DNA of 5,834 nucleotides, taken from the NCBI GenBank assembly GCA_038329555.1, contig JBBQNC010000240.1, forward strand, positions 1 to 5,834, in the 5' to 3' direction. The stretch is from JALYUA01 sp038329555 (lineage in GTDB: Bacteria > Acidobacteriota > Thermoanaerobaculia > UBA5066 > Gp7-AA6). Under the pieces are notes generated by a model. That model was not told the origin of the DNA and did no database searches. It worked only from the letters and a program-made list of their open reading frames with translations. Position numbers and translations under genes: made by a program. Below, piece by piece: positions 1-5,834 of the stretch (its first letter is position 1; every line of letters begins with the position of its first letter).

Positions 1-1165
1 GGGCGGCCATCGGCTGCTCACCGAGCGTGAAGAGTTCGGAGAACTCACTGGCAGTCTGCCGGTGCGGGTTGACGGTAGAGTCGGTGGCGAATCCGATCGG
101 AATACCCGCGGCGAGCGCGCGACGGAAGCCGGCGTAGCCCGTGGCGCGGATCTGCCGTGCGCGCGCGCGCTCGCTCTCCGGGAAGGGGTTGTCCCCTCCG
201 ACCCGATCGATCGCGACATACGTGTAGAGCGTGGGCACGTAAAACACCTGCCGGTTGGAGGCCTTCAGCAGGCCGACTGCCTCGTCGTCCAGGAACGACC
301 CGTGGTCGACGGTGCGCACTCCGGCGCGAATCGACGCCTTGATGCCATCGGCGCCGTGCGCGTGTGCGGCGACCCACTTGCCCCAGCGGCGCGCCTCCAC
401 GACTGCCGCCCGGATCTCCGCATCAGAATACTGCTGCGCCCCCGGCGCAATGCCTTTGGAAAGCATCGCGCCAGTCGCCAGAATCTTGATGAAGTCGGCG
501 CCGTTCTTGAGGTTCGTGCGAACGGCCTTCGTCACCTCGTCGGCGCCATCGGCAAGCGTCCGAACGAGCGGAACCTCGACATAGATCGAGAACTGCCGCG
601 CGTCCCCGGCGCCACCCGTCGACGAGATGTAGTTGCCCGCGACCATCATCCGCGGCCCCGGCACGGCATCGTCGTCGATGGCGCGGCGCAGTTCGACATC
701 GACGTAGGGCCAGTTCGGCCCCATGTCTCGGACGGATGTGAAGCCCGCCAGCAGAGTGATTCGCGCGTTGCGGGCTCCCCAGAGCGCGTCCCGCGGCGGC
801 GTCGATTTCACCAGCGCGTCTTCCCAGTGCACGCGTTCGTCGCCGGTGAGGTGTGTGTGGAGATCGATGAGACCGGGGAGCAAGGTGGCGTCGCCCAGAT
901 CGACCATGCGGGCACCCGGTGGAATGCGCACGATGGTTCCAACCTCGGCGATGCGGTCACCCTCGATTCGGATCATCGCCGGGGCGACGGGCGCCGCGCC
1001 GGTCCCGTCGATCATTCGCGCGGCCCGCAGTACGGTGATCTGTGCACGAGGAGTCTGGGCGGCCAGCGGCGCGGCGCACACGGCCAGAGCGATCGCCAAA
1101 ATGAGAACAGCACGTCCGGGATCGCATCTGTGCCGCGGCGACGGCATGTCAGGTGCCGCGCTCAT
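1..1165 (-). CDS. Exported metal-dependent amidohydrolase (dipeptidase/imidazolonepropionase-like), C-terminus cut off
   Basis: Amidohydrolase-superfamily enzyme, probably periplasmic, hydrolysing an amide or peptide bond at a binuclear metal centre. I translated 388 residues from the ATG at 1165; the frame is still open at the left edge, so the C-terminus is missing. Residues 18-36 form a hydrophobic signal peptide after an Arg-containing N-region, with likely cleavage near AA/QT (36/37). The metal-site signatures appear in order: DLHTH (H103, H105), a likely carbamylated Lys in DFIKIL (K227), AAHAHG (H268, H270), VDHGSF (H288) and the catalytic Asp in FATDS (D382). This pattern is that of the amidohydrolase group containing Xaa-Pro/Xaa-Arg carboxypeptidases and dipeptidases, and of proteins often annotated as imidazolonepropionase-related. 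Substrate cannot be read from sequence. The start overlaps the stop of the upstream NTF2-like gene (ATGA), which supports this ATG and translational coupling; M7 is an alternative start. Cys30 is preceded by LAV, a poor lipobox, so a lipoprotein is unlikely. Confidence 0.93.
   Translation of the reverse strand, partial: MSAAPDMPSPRHRCDPGRAVLILAIALAVCAAPLAAQTPRAQITVLRAARMIDGTGAAPVAPAMIRIEGDRIAEVGTIVRIPPGARMVDLGDATLLPGLIDLHTHLTGDERVHWEDALVKSTPPRDALWGARNARITLLAGFTSVRDMGPNWPYVDVELRRAIDDDAVPGPRMMVAGNYISSTGGAGDARQFSIYVEVPLVRTLADGADEVTKAVRTNLKNGADFIKILATGAMLSKGIAPGAQQYSDAEIRAAVVEARRWGKWVAAHAHGADGIKASIRAGVRTVDHGSFLDDEAVGLLKASNRQVFYVPTLYTYVAIDRVGGDNPFPESERARARQIRATGYAGFRRALAAGIPIGFATDSTVNPHRQTASEFSELFTLGEQPMAA
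1162..1165 (-). other. ATGA stop/start overlap coupling two genes
   Basis: The TGA stop of the NTF2-like gene (1164-1162) shares bases with the ATG of the amidohydrolase (1165-1163). Such 4-nt overlaps are typical of translationally coupled operon genes. Only a weak purine tract (GGAA, 8 nt before the ATG) is present, so re-initiation by the terminating ribosome is plausible. Confidence 0.85.
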
Positions 1166-1611
1166 CGCTTCGATTCCAGAGTCTTCGGACCAGGGATGAG
1201 CCATGCTCTGGCTATCTTGCCACCCTGTATCTCGTAGATCAGCACAGCATCCTGAGTGCCCTGGCCTTCCGAAAAGGTCCTCGTGACCCTCTCGTGATCG
1301 ATCACCGTATTACCCATGACGATTCGCTTCACGACGACGGCGTTTAGGTTGGGTTCCTTGAACCGAGCGGTATAACGCTCGCGCATTTCAGCCTGGCCAC
1401 TCGCCAGCAACTTCGCCGGATGCTCGAAGATCTGCGCATCGTCGGCATAGGTCGCGAGGAACGCGGCTATGTCGTGGGCGTTGTACGCCTCGAGCTGAGC
1501 CTGCACAACCGCTTCGGAACGTGTCGGCAGAAGCGGCTGATCCGAGATCGCGATGTCGGGTAGAGCCACGAGAACCGCTGTAAGGAGAACTCCGCCAAGT
1601 CCGTTGATCAT
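1162..1611 (-). CDS. Exported SnoaL/NTF2-like domain protein
   Basis: Small protein of 149 residues with an N-terminal signal peptide (about residues 1-23, cleavage plausible after AIS) followed by one NTF2-like/SnoaL-type cone domain. Family-typical features are an N-terminal helix with AQLEAYNAHDIAAFLATYADDA (about 38-59), IFEHPAKLLASG (61-72), a helix MRERYTARF (76-84), and beta strands around VVKRIVMGNTVIDHE and AVLIYEIQGGKIARAWLIPG near the end. The domain family includes ketosteroid isomerases, polyketide cyclases and many proteins of unknown function, so a reaction cannot be assigned. The frame is open upstream to about 2100, but that part is a shadow of the M28 gene. The ATG at 1611 is preceded by GGAGG at 7 nt and begins the signal peptide, which fixes the start. 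It lies 76 nt after the M28 peptidase gene and overlaps the amidohydrolase by 4 nt, so it is probably co-transcribed with both. Confidence 0.9.
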   Translation of the reverse strand: MINGLGGVLLTAVLVALPDIAISDQPLLPTRSEAVVQAQLEAYNAHDIAAFLATYADDAQIFEHPAKLLASGQAEMRERYTARFKEPNLNAVVVKRIVMGNTVIDHERVTRTFSEGQGTQDAVLIYEIQGGKIARAWLIPGPKTLESKR

Positions 1612-1618
1612 CCTCGAA

Positions 1619-1623
1619 CCTCC
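1619..1623 (-). promoter_or_regulatory. Ribosome binding site of the NTF2-like gene
   Basis: GGAGG on the minus strand, 7 nt before the ATG at 1611. It decides the start of a frame that otherwise stays open almost 500 nt further upstream inside the M28 gene. Confidence 0.8.
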
Positions 1624-1687
1624 AGGTTCTGCGCTTGTGCCAGTCTGCTTCAATGCCGTGTCGGCGGCGTGGGCTTCCGGCCGTGCA

Positions 1688-3139
1688 TCACCTTGGGCCG
1701 CCGGGTTCGTAGACCGTTCGACGAAGCGATTCGAGCCCGAGCTTCTCGAGGAGTCGGGTCGCCTCTGTCGCGGACAACCGGCGACCGGGCGCCGCCGCAG
1801 CATCGGCGAGCCGGTAGGCCGTCGTCGCCATGACCGCCGTGTCCAGCGCGAGCATTCGCGGATCGACCTTGTCCAGGGTGTCGGACACGGCGTGATGGTG
1901 CGTGTCGTACTCGCCGTCATCGACCCAGAGCGTAAAGACCGGAACCCCTTCCGCGAGGAAGGGCCCATGGTCCATGTCGAAGCTGGCGTCGAGGCCCACT
2001 CCCGACGCGCCCAGCGAGGACAACGGAGCCAGGACGGTTCGCGCGGAGGCCTCGACGTCCGATCGTCCGTGGATCTTGAATCCGCGCGGCGTCTGCGCAC
2101 CCGAGTCCATGATCACCGCGGCACGCAGCCCGTCGAGCTCGCTGCGGTGCTCCTCGATGTAGGCTCGTGATCCGAGAAGCCCCTGTTCCTCGCCGCTGAA
2201 GAAGACGAAGCGAATCGTTCGGCGCGGCTTGATGGCCACCGACTTCAGGATTCTTGCCGCCTCCAGGACCGCCGCCACGCCCACACCGTCGTCCTGGGCG
2301 CCCTGGCCGAGATCCCACGAGTCGAAGTGGGCACCCAGGAGCACCACCTCGCCGGGCGTCGTCCCCCGGATCTCGGCCACGACGTTGCGCTCCCGGGCAG
2401 GGGTCGTATCGATCGTGTTCCCAGCGTCCAGCGTCACGCGAACCGGTCCGCTCGCCAGAAGCCGCCGCAGGAAGAGCACATCCTCCCTGGCGACCGACAG
2501 GATCGGGAGCGGGGCCCCGGGGTAAAACCCGAAGGCCGACGTGTAGAGCATGCGATGCGGTTTGTCCGAGGGGATCAGCATGACTGCAGCCCCGGCCCGG
2601 GCGAGCTTACGGGCCAGGTTGGCGCGCATGACCTGGGCCGGAGCGTCTTTCATTCCGTATGGCTCGACGATCACCGCCGCGCCACGAACCCGGTCCGCGG
2701 ATACGGCGGAATCGTCGTTTGGCGGCGCGCCCAGGTCCACGAGCGAAGCCGTCACCTCACCCATCGTTCCCGGCACCCAGCCATAGGAACCGAGGGCCAG
2801 CGGACGGGTCACCGGGCTGACGACGCGCCCGATCGCTCGTCCCCGCTGCCAGCGTGAGGCGAGCGCGTACTCCTCGAAGTGGGCGTCTTCGAAGCCCGCC
2901 CCGCGCAGCGTGCGAAGCAACAGATCCGCCGTCGCCCGGGACTCGGCGCTTCCCGTCACCCGGCCTCCGACCGAATCGGTCAGCCTTTGGAGAAAGGCAT
3001 AGGCTCCCCCCTGCGCCATCGCCTTTCCGACGATGCGGTCGACGCGGTCATCCGCTTCCACGGACGCCTGCGGCGACGCGGCACCGGAGCCCAGGGACAG
3101 CGCGACCGCCGCCGCGACGAAGACCCGATGAACCTTCAT
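1688..3139 (-). CDS. Secreted M28-family zinc peptidase, carboxypeptidase Q-like
   Basis: Zinc-dependent exopeptidase of 483 residues, complete, expected to release amino acids from peptides outside the cytoplasm. Residues 1 to about 22 form a signal peptide (MKVHRV followed by a hydrophobic Ala-rich run). The N-terminal part holds the conserved SVGGRVTGS segment (56-64) and a helix ADLLLRTLRGAGF. Roughly 125-235 fits an inserted PA (protease-associated) domain. The co-catalytic zinc site is intact: GAHFDSW (H271, with D273), the bridging Asp in AQDDG (D283), SGEEQG (E317 catalytic base, E318 ligand), MDSG (D345) and HHHAVSDT (H416 by spacing to D420). Length and layout match the M28 plasma glutamate carboxypeptidase (carboxypeptidase Q) type better than the shorter aminopeptidase S type. 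Substrate preference is not deducible. The start is supported by AGGAGG at 8 nt. It appears to be the first gene of a unit with the NTF2-like protein and the amidohydrolase. Confidence 0.95.
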   Translation of the reverse strand: MKVHRVFVAAAVALSLGSGAASPQASVEADDRVDRIVGKAMAQGGAYAFLQRLTDSVGGRVTGSAESRATADLLLRTLRGAGFEDAHFEEYALASRWQRGRAIGRVVSPVTRPLALGSYGWVPGTMGEVTASLVDLGAPPNDDSAVSADRVRGAAVIVEPYGMKDAPAQVMRANLARKLARAGAAVMLIPSDKPHRMLYTSAFGFYPGAPLPILSVAREDVLFLRRLLASGPVRVTLDAGNTIDTTPARERNVVAEIRGTTPGEVVLLGAHFDSWDLGQGAQDDGVGVAAVLEAARILKSVAIKPRRTIRFVFFSGEEQGLLGSRAYIEEHRSELDGLRAAVIMDSGAQTPRGFKIHGRSDVEASARTVLAPLSSLGASGVGLDASFDMDHGPFLAEGVPVFTLWVDDGEYDTHHHAVSDTLDKVDPRMLALDTAVMATTAYRLADAAAAPGRRLSATEATRLLEKLGLESLRRTVYEPGGPR

Positions 3140-3273
3140 CTGATGGACCTCCTGTGAGGGACCGTCCGCGGGGGTATGACGAACGTTTCGGGTGACGCCT
3201 CGATCTTATGCCGGCCGCCGGAACACAATCCGAACCGGACTCGCCTCCGAGCTGTGCCTCCTAACTACCTGGC
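3140..3273 (-). other. Intergenic leader upstream of the M28 peptidase; probable promoter region
   Basis: These 134 nt separate the esterase stop from the M28 start and are the natural place for a promoter of the three-gene unit. I see no convincing sigma-70 pair: TAAGAT (minus strand, near 3205) is a mediocre -10 without a good -35. A small inverted repeat (CGAA-ACG-TTCG, 3180-3190) is the only symmetrical element, and is short enough to be chance. No terminator with a T-run follows the esterase. Confidence 0.35.
3148..3153 (-). promoter_or_regulatory. Strong ribosome binding site of the M28 peptidase gene
   Basis: A complete AGGAGG on the minus strand, 8 nt before the ATG at 3139. It is the best Shine-Dalgarno sequence in the window and suggests efficient translation of the peptidase. 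Confidence 0.88.
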
Positions 3274-4161
3274 TCAGCTTCGCCGGTGCGCCGGAGGAAA
3301 CAACTTCCGAAACACAGCGGGCGAGACGGCGCTGTAGATCGTACTGTGCTTCTCGTCAGGCCAGGCTTCGAAATACCACGTCAGACCCTTCTTCGGCGCG
3401 GCCTCGAGAGCTGCCGTCAAGTCTCTTGCGGATGCCTCGAGTCCGTCGTCCCCGGCGGTGGCAAAGTACACCGTCACGGCGGGCCGTGGCCGCGCTTTCA
3501 ACCGCTCGGCCGCGCCCCGGACCAGCGCGCCGGCGTTCCACCAGAGGCTCGGGCTCAGGGCGATGTAGGTGTCGAAGAGCGCGGGCTGCTCCAGAAACGT
3601 CTCGAGGACGAAGAGCGCCGCAAGGGACTCCCCGACGATGGCCGTCTCTCCGTTTCCGCGGAAGCGCTCCCGGACGACGGGCATCAGCTCGTCGCGGATG
3701 AAGCCGCGGAATCGGGCGGAGCCGCCCACCCGCGGCGCGATCTTCCTGTCCGACGCGACTTCGGTCGGTCCCGTCATGTCGCGGCGACGCTCGGTGTTCT
3801 CGATGCCGACCACGATCATCGGCCGCATCTCGCCCGCGCGGATCGCCGTGTCGACGTCGCGCGCGACGTGCGGGAAGTCCTCCTCCAGGCCGCCATCGGG
3901 CATGTACAGGACCGGATAGCGGAGCCGCGGGCTGCGGTCGTACCCGGGTGGCAGGTACACGTGGACGCGCCGTGTCTCTTCCAGCACCTTGGAGTCGATC
4001 GTCAACGTCTGGTGGGGCGGGACCGGGGGCTGCGGATGAACGCCCTCGGCGGATGCGCTGCGCGAAGCGGCTGCGAAGATCGCGACAGCGGCCAGAACAG
4101 TCAGCCAGCCCGCCGGGTGAAGCCCCGGGATCGAGGCGCCTCCGCCGGTTCCGGTCAGCAT
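3274..4161 (-). CDS. Exported alpha/beta-hydrolase esterase of the Fes/IroE (putative esterase) family
   Basis: Serine hydrolase of the Pfam 'putative esterase' family (ferric-enterobactin esterase, IroE, esterase D relatives), 295 residues from the ATG at 4161. With numbering from that Met, a signal peptide spans about residues 1-38, with cleavage at ASA/EG. The family opening VHVYLPPGYD (67-75), with YPVLYMPDGG (82-91), is followed by MIVVGIENTERR (115-126), the GFIRDELMPVVRERF helix (153-167) and the nucleophile elbow IVGESLAA (Ser179). LSPSLWWN (202-209) is also typical. His272 in EKHSTI is the likely catalytic His; the acid is uncertain (an Asp near 238-239 is one candidate). The family acts on siderophore esters, acyl-thioesters and other small esters, and the neighbourhood gives no siderophore gene, so the substrate is open. 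A GTG at 4176 would add five residues. I prefer the ATG because GGTGGG lies 8 nt before it, while the GTG has no recognisable ribosome binding site. Confidence 0.9.
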   Translation of the reverse strand: MLTGTGGGASIPGLHPAGWLTVLAAVAIFAAASRSASAEGVHPQPPVPPHQTLTIDSKVLEETRRVHVYLPPGYDRSPRLRYPVLYMPDGGLEEDFPHVARDVDTAIRAGEMRPMIVVGIENTERRRDMTGPTEVASDRKIAPRVGGSARFRGFIRDELMPVVRERFRGNGETAIVGESLAALFVLETFLEQPALFDTYIALSPSLWWNAGALVRGAAERLKARPRPAVTVYFATAGDDGLEASARDLTAALEAAPKKGLTWYFEAWPDEKHSTIYSAVSPAVFRKLFPPAHRRS

Positions 4162-4176
4162 CAGCGCGCGACCCAC

Positions 4177-4321
4177 CGGGGCATCTTATGGCTTCCGCGG
4201 AGAATCTTCCGTTCTTCAGATCCTGGAGCCGGCGGATCCATCCCGATGGGGAAGGGACGTCCGACCTTTGACCAGAGCGGCGGCTGGAGGGAGGCTCGGA
4301 AGCGTCCCTCGATGAAAGGGG
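4177..4321. other. Intergenic region between the VOC gene and the esterase
   Basis: These 145 nt hold no recognisable gene. The only symmetry is a weak CCAG/CTGG pair around 4271-4286, too short for a terminator and without a T-run. The sequence CCGGCGGATCCA recurs in the next gap (near 4780); 12 bases in GC-rich DNA is probably chance. Confidence 0.4.
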
Positions 4322-4738
4322 CTAGGCCTCTTCACTGGATCGTGGGGACCGAGGCTGGAAGAGATCCCAAAGGTTTCCGTAGAGGTCCTGGAAAACAGCC
4401 ACCGTTCCGTAGGGCTCTTCCTTGGGCTCGCGAACGAACGTGACGCCCCTGGCCTTGTACGTCTGATAGTCGCGCTCGAAATTGTCCGTGTAGAGAAACA
4501 GGAACACGCGGCCACCGGTTTGATTGCCGATGCGTTGAGCCTGTTCGTCGCTCGACGCGCGTGCCAGGAGAAGACGTGATTCCGTCGAGCCGGGCGGGGC
4601 GACTACGACCCAGCGCTTGGCTTGCTCCGGGACATCCCTGTCCTCGACGAGCGTGAAGCCGAGGGTTCCCACGTAGAAGGCGAGCGCTTCGTCGTACTCG
4701 CGCACGACGAGCGACACGAGCCCGAGGTATTGCTTCAT
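4322..4738 (-). CDS. VOC-superfamily (glyoxalase/bleomycin-resistance fold) protein
   Basis: Cytoplasmic protein of 138 residues with one vicinal-oxygen-chelate domain built from two beta-alpha-beta-beta-beta halves. Half one runs LGLVSLVVREYDEALAFYVGTLGF (5-28), then KRWVVVAPPG and SRLLLARA (41-61). Half two runs GGRVFLFLYTDNFERDYQTYKARGVTF (75-101), then EEPYGTVAVFQDLYGNLWDLFQP (107-129). The DLYGNLWDL ending is a VOC hallmark. The usual first metal ligand is not evident in strand 1, and strand 8 has Gln117 (VFQD) where many relatives have Glu, so metal-dependent catalysis may be altered or absent. This needs an alignment. Members include glyoxalase I, dioxygenases and antibiotic-binding proteins; no substrate can be assigned. 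The frame is open upstream to 5272, but that part shadows the next gene. The ATG at 4738 puts strand 1 at the N-terminus as expected, although no Shine-Dalgarno is visible. Confidence 0.9.
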   Translation of the reverse strand: MKQYLGLVSLVVREYDEALAFYVGTLGFTLVEDRDVPEQAKRWVVVAPPGSTESRLLLARASSDEQAQRIGNQTGGRVFLFLYTDNFERDYQTYKARGVTFVREPKEEPYGTVAVFQDLYGNLWDLFQPRSPRSSEEA

Positions 4739-4871
4739 CCGGGTGCGGGGCCGGCCACGCCGTACGTCCCGAAGCCCCGGCGGATCCACCGCGGCGCGAT
4801 ACCAGGCAAGCCGAGCCCGATCATGTGCCGCCGATTCGCACGGCGTCCCTCGAGCGACCCGGCCACCGCGA
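4739..4871. other. Intergenic region upstream of the VOC gene
   Basis: These 133 GC-rich nt lie between the cysteine-pair protein and the VOC gene. I find no RNA gene, no clear promoter hexamers and no ribosome binding site at the VOC end. The VOC frame remains open through it, but the translation is Arg/Pro/Ala-rich and unlike the VOC domain. Confidence 0.4.
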
Positions 4872-5306
4872 TCACCGGGAGGATGGCTCCCCCTTGGCCG
4901 ACAGACGATCGTATGCTCGAAGCAGGCGCAACAGTCGTGCCCTTTCCAGAACGAGCCGCTTGCTGAGACCCCAGGGGCTTCGACCCCTCTGGTACTTAAA
5001 GTCAATCCAGGCCGTGCGAGGGCTCGAATGCCGAAAGGTCTCCCAGAGCATTGGAAGATATTCACCTTCCGGCCCGAGCCCGACGATTCGCTTGATACTG
5101 ATCTTCTCGGGATCGCCCCGCCGAAAGCGGTACGTGATGCGCAGAGAGTTGCGGTTGCACTGGCACCGGCGAAGCAAGAGACGCTGATCCCAGCCGCTCG
5201 GCACCAACTCGTCCCAGATGAAGGCCGCGATGCTGCGAGAATGACAGACCGCCAGCCACGCGGGCCTTTCACCGCACGAGACGCACTGCCACCAGTATTT
5301 AGCCAT
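4872..5306 (-). CDS. Hypothetical protein with N-terminal CxxC and CxC cysteines (zinc-ribbon-like)
   Basis: I cannot name this 144-residue protein with certainty. It starts MAKYWWQCVSCGERP, with Cys8 and Cys11 as CxxC, and has a second pair Cys48/Cys50 in LLLRRCQCNRN. The four could bind one zinc in a ribbon-like N-terminal fold. The middle (about 52-105) has alternating strand-like segments and a composition typical of a real globular protein: SLRITYRF, ISIKRIVGLGPEGEYLPMLWETF, WIDFKYQRG. The C-terminus is a basic, Leu/Arg-rich helix (GLSKRLVLERARLLRLLRAYDRL, about 113-135). No signal peptide or membrane segment is seen, so it is probably cytoplasmic. Low-complexity Arg/Pro/Ala runs typical of shadow frames are absent, supporting a true gene. 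Upstream of ATG 5306 there is only a weak purine stretch (GGCAAGA). Nucleic-acid binding is possible from the basic tail and cysteines, but that is conjecture. Confidence 0.75.
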   Translation of the reverse strand: MAKYWWQCVSCGERPAWLAVCHSRSIAAFIWDELVPSGWDQRLLLRRCQCNRNSLRITYRFRRGDPEKISIKRIVGLGPEGEYLPMLWETFRHSSPRTAWIDFKYQRGRSPWGLSKRLVLERARLLRLLRAYDRLSAKGEPSSR

Positions 5307-5316
5307 TCTTGCCGCG

Positions 5317-5406
5317 CTAACCGGCCTTCAGGTCCCGGAGGTCAGCGGGGACCACGCCCGCGGAAACGCCGGGTTGGGCGGCTTTCCGGGACATTCTGTT
5401 CTTCAT
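5317..5406 (-). CDS. Possible 29-residue small ORF coupled to the MOSC gene
   Basis: An ATG at 5406 shares its A with the TGA stop of the MOSC gene (TGATG), is preceded by GGAAAG at 6 nt, and opens 29 codons ending in TAG 10 nt before the next gene's ATG. The peptide begins MKNRMSRKAAQPG and ends in LRDLKAG. Third codon positions are mostly G/C, as in the neighbouring real genes. It could be a small coupled protein or chance in GC-rich DNA. I recognise no family. It fills most of the 99-nt gap between two co-directional genes. Confidence 0.3.
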   Translation of the reverse strand: MKNRMSRKAAQPGVSAGVVPADLRDLKAG

Positions 5407-5834
5407 CACGCGCTTTCCATTTTTCCGCTCAGCGGTCTGAGGAACAAGGTCTGTCCGACGGCCAGTCGACCGATGCGAGTGACCGTGCCGTATATTCCCG
5501 CGTTGTTCTGGTTCGCACGAACGACCGCCTTCATCACTTCCGGCGCAGAACTTGCCGTGTCGGGGTCGAGGTTCACCATCGAGCATCGAAGGTCCCGCAT
5601 CGTGACGGTGACGGCGGGGGCGTCGTCCCCCTCGCCGAATGAGAGCACGCCGCCCAACCACTCGTCCTCCTGGAACGGAACCGATTGCAGCAAACGAACC
5701 GCGACATTGGGGCGAAACCGTCGAATGTCCAGGCTCCGCCCTGCGAATCGTCCGATCTCGCGCACGGTGTCGAAGGCGATCACGGAAATGGTCGCTTCGT
5801 CGAAGATGCCGTGCTTCAGCTGCATCATCTCCAC
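5406..5834 (-). CDS. MOSC-domain protein, N-terminal part cut by the window edge
   Basis: The visible 142 codons hold a MOSC domain (molybdenum cofactor sulfurase C-terminal type). Counting from the edge, the recognisable parts are FDEATISVIAFDTVREIG (11-28), AGRSLDIRRFRPNVAVR (31-47), FQEDEWLGGVLSFG (54-67), the motif DLRCSMVNLDPDT (81-93) with the conserved Cys84, and GIYGTVTRIGRLAVGQTLFL (113-132). In MOSC proteins such as YcbX, YiiM and mARC, this Cys is the expected molybdenum/sulfur-carrying residue, and they handle Moco or reduce N-hydroxylated compounds. The leftmost codon of the visible frame is GTG at 5834, but relatives with this layout carry an N-terminal beta-barrel (MOSC_N) domain, so the gene most likely continues beyond the window. 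Its stop overlaps the start of a possible small ORF. The specific substrate is not deducible. Confidence 0.88.
   Translation of the reverse strand: MEMMQLKHGIFDEATISVIAFDTVREIGRFAGRSLDIRRFRPNVAVRLLQSVPFQEDEWLGGVLSFGEGDDAPAVTVTMRDLRCSMVNLDPDTASSAPEVMKAVVRANQNNAGIYGTVTRIGRLAVGQTLFLRPLSGKMESA

Noticed and set aside
157..172. GC-alternating run that might form Z-DNA or a simple repeat
   Set aside because: It encodes the ordinary ERARAR segment of the amidohydrolase and is short; GC-rich codon use explains it.
62..1237. Plus-strand open frame of 391 codons antisense to the amidohydrolase
   Set aside because: Its translation is Arg/Gly/Val/His-rich with no recognisable domain, while the minus strand encodes a full set of amidohydrolase metal-site motifs. 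It is a GC-rich shadow frame.
1612..2100. N-terminal extension of the NTF2-like frame
   Set aside because: The extension is an Arg/Ser-rich shadow of the M28 gene. A signal peptide and a GGAGG site mark the true start at 1611.
3286..4443. Plus-strand open frame of 385 codons across the esterase and the gap beyond it
   Set aside because: It is antisense to a clear esterase with an intact nucleophile elbow, and the product is low-complexity and Arg-rich with no known fold.
4228..4789. CCGGCGGATCCA present in both gaps flanking the VOC gene, as a possible direct repeat
   Set aside because: Only 12 bases are shared and the flanks differ. There is no mobile-element gene between the copies.
4739..5272. 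N-terminal extension of the VOC frame
   Set aside because: The extension overlaps the cysteine-pair gene in another frame and has no domain similarity; the VOC fold is complete from the ATG at 4738.
4743..5642. Plus-strand open frame of 299 codons opposite the cysteine-pair and MOSC genes
   Set aside because: Composition is Arg/Pro/Ser-rich without domain signatures, and it runs antisense to two supported genes.

Overview
The window reads as ordinary chromosomal DNA from a GC-rich (well above 60 % by eye) Gram-negative-type bacterium. The codon third positions are strongly G/C, and four of the seven clear genes encode proteins with Sec-type signal peptides. The mix of secreted M28 peptidase, exported amidohydrolase, NTF2-like protein and ferric-enterobactin-esterase-like hydrolase recalls soil Acidobacteriota, Gemmatimonadota or related deep-branching phyla. 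That placement is inference and weak; no marker gene is present.

Every supported gene lies on the minus strand, so transcription runs from the right edge to the left edge. In that order they are: the 3' part of a MOSC-domain protein (cut by the right edge); a possible 29-residue ORF that starts on the MOSC stop codon; a conserved-looking hypothetical with CxxC and CxC cysteines; a VOC (glyoxalase/bleomycin-resistance fold) protein; an exported Fes/IroE-type esterase; an exported M28 metallopeptidase with a strong ribosome binding site; an exported SnoaL/NTF2-like protein; and an exported metal-dependent amidohydrolase whose C-terminus is cut by the left edge.

The last three genes look like one transcription unit: a 76-nt gap, then an ATGA stop/start overlap. 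A secreted carboxypeptidase-Q-like M28 enzyme and an exported amidohydrolase of the class that includes Xaa-Pro and other dipeptidase/carboxypeptidase enzymes would fit stepwise breakdown of peptides outside the cytoplasm. The NTF2-like protein between them has no obvious role in this. The right-hand genes are spaced 99 to 145 nt apart and show no clear functional link.

I see no tRNA, rRNA, CRISPR array, insertion sequence, transposase or integrase, convincing terminator or large repeat. No gene-free stretch exceeds 150 bases. The many long plus-strand open frames are antisense shadows of these genes. I did not find strong evidence of a novel system; the most interesting points are the coupled three-gene exported hydrolase unit, the unassigned cysteine-pair protein and the possible small ORF.
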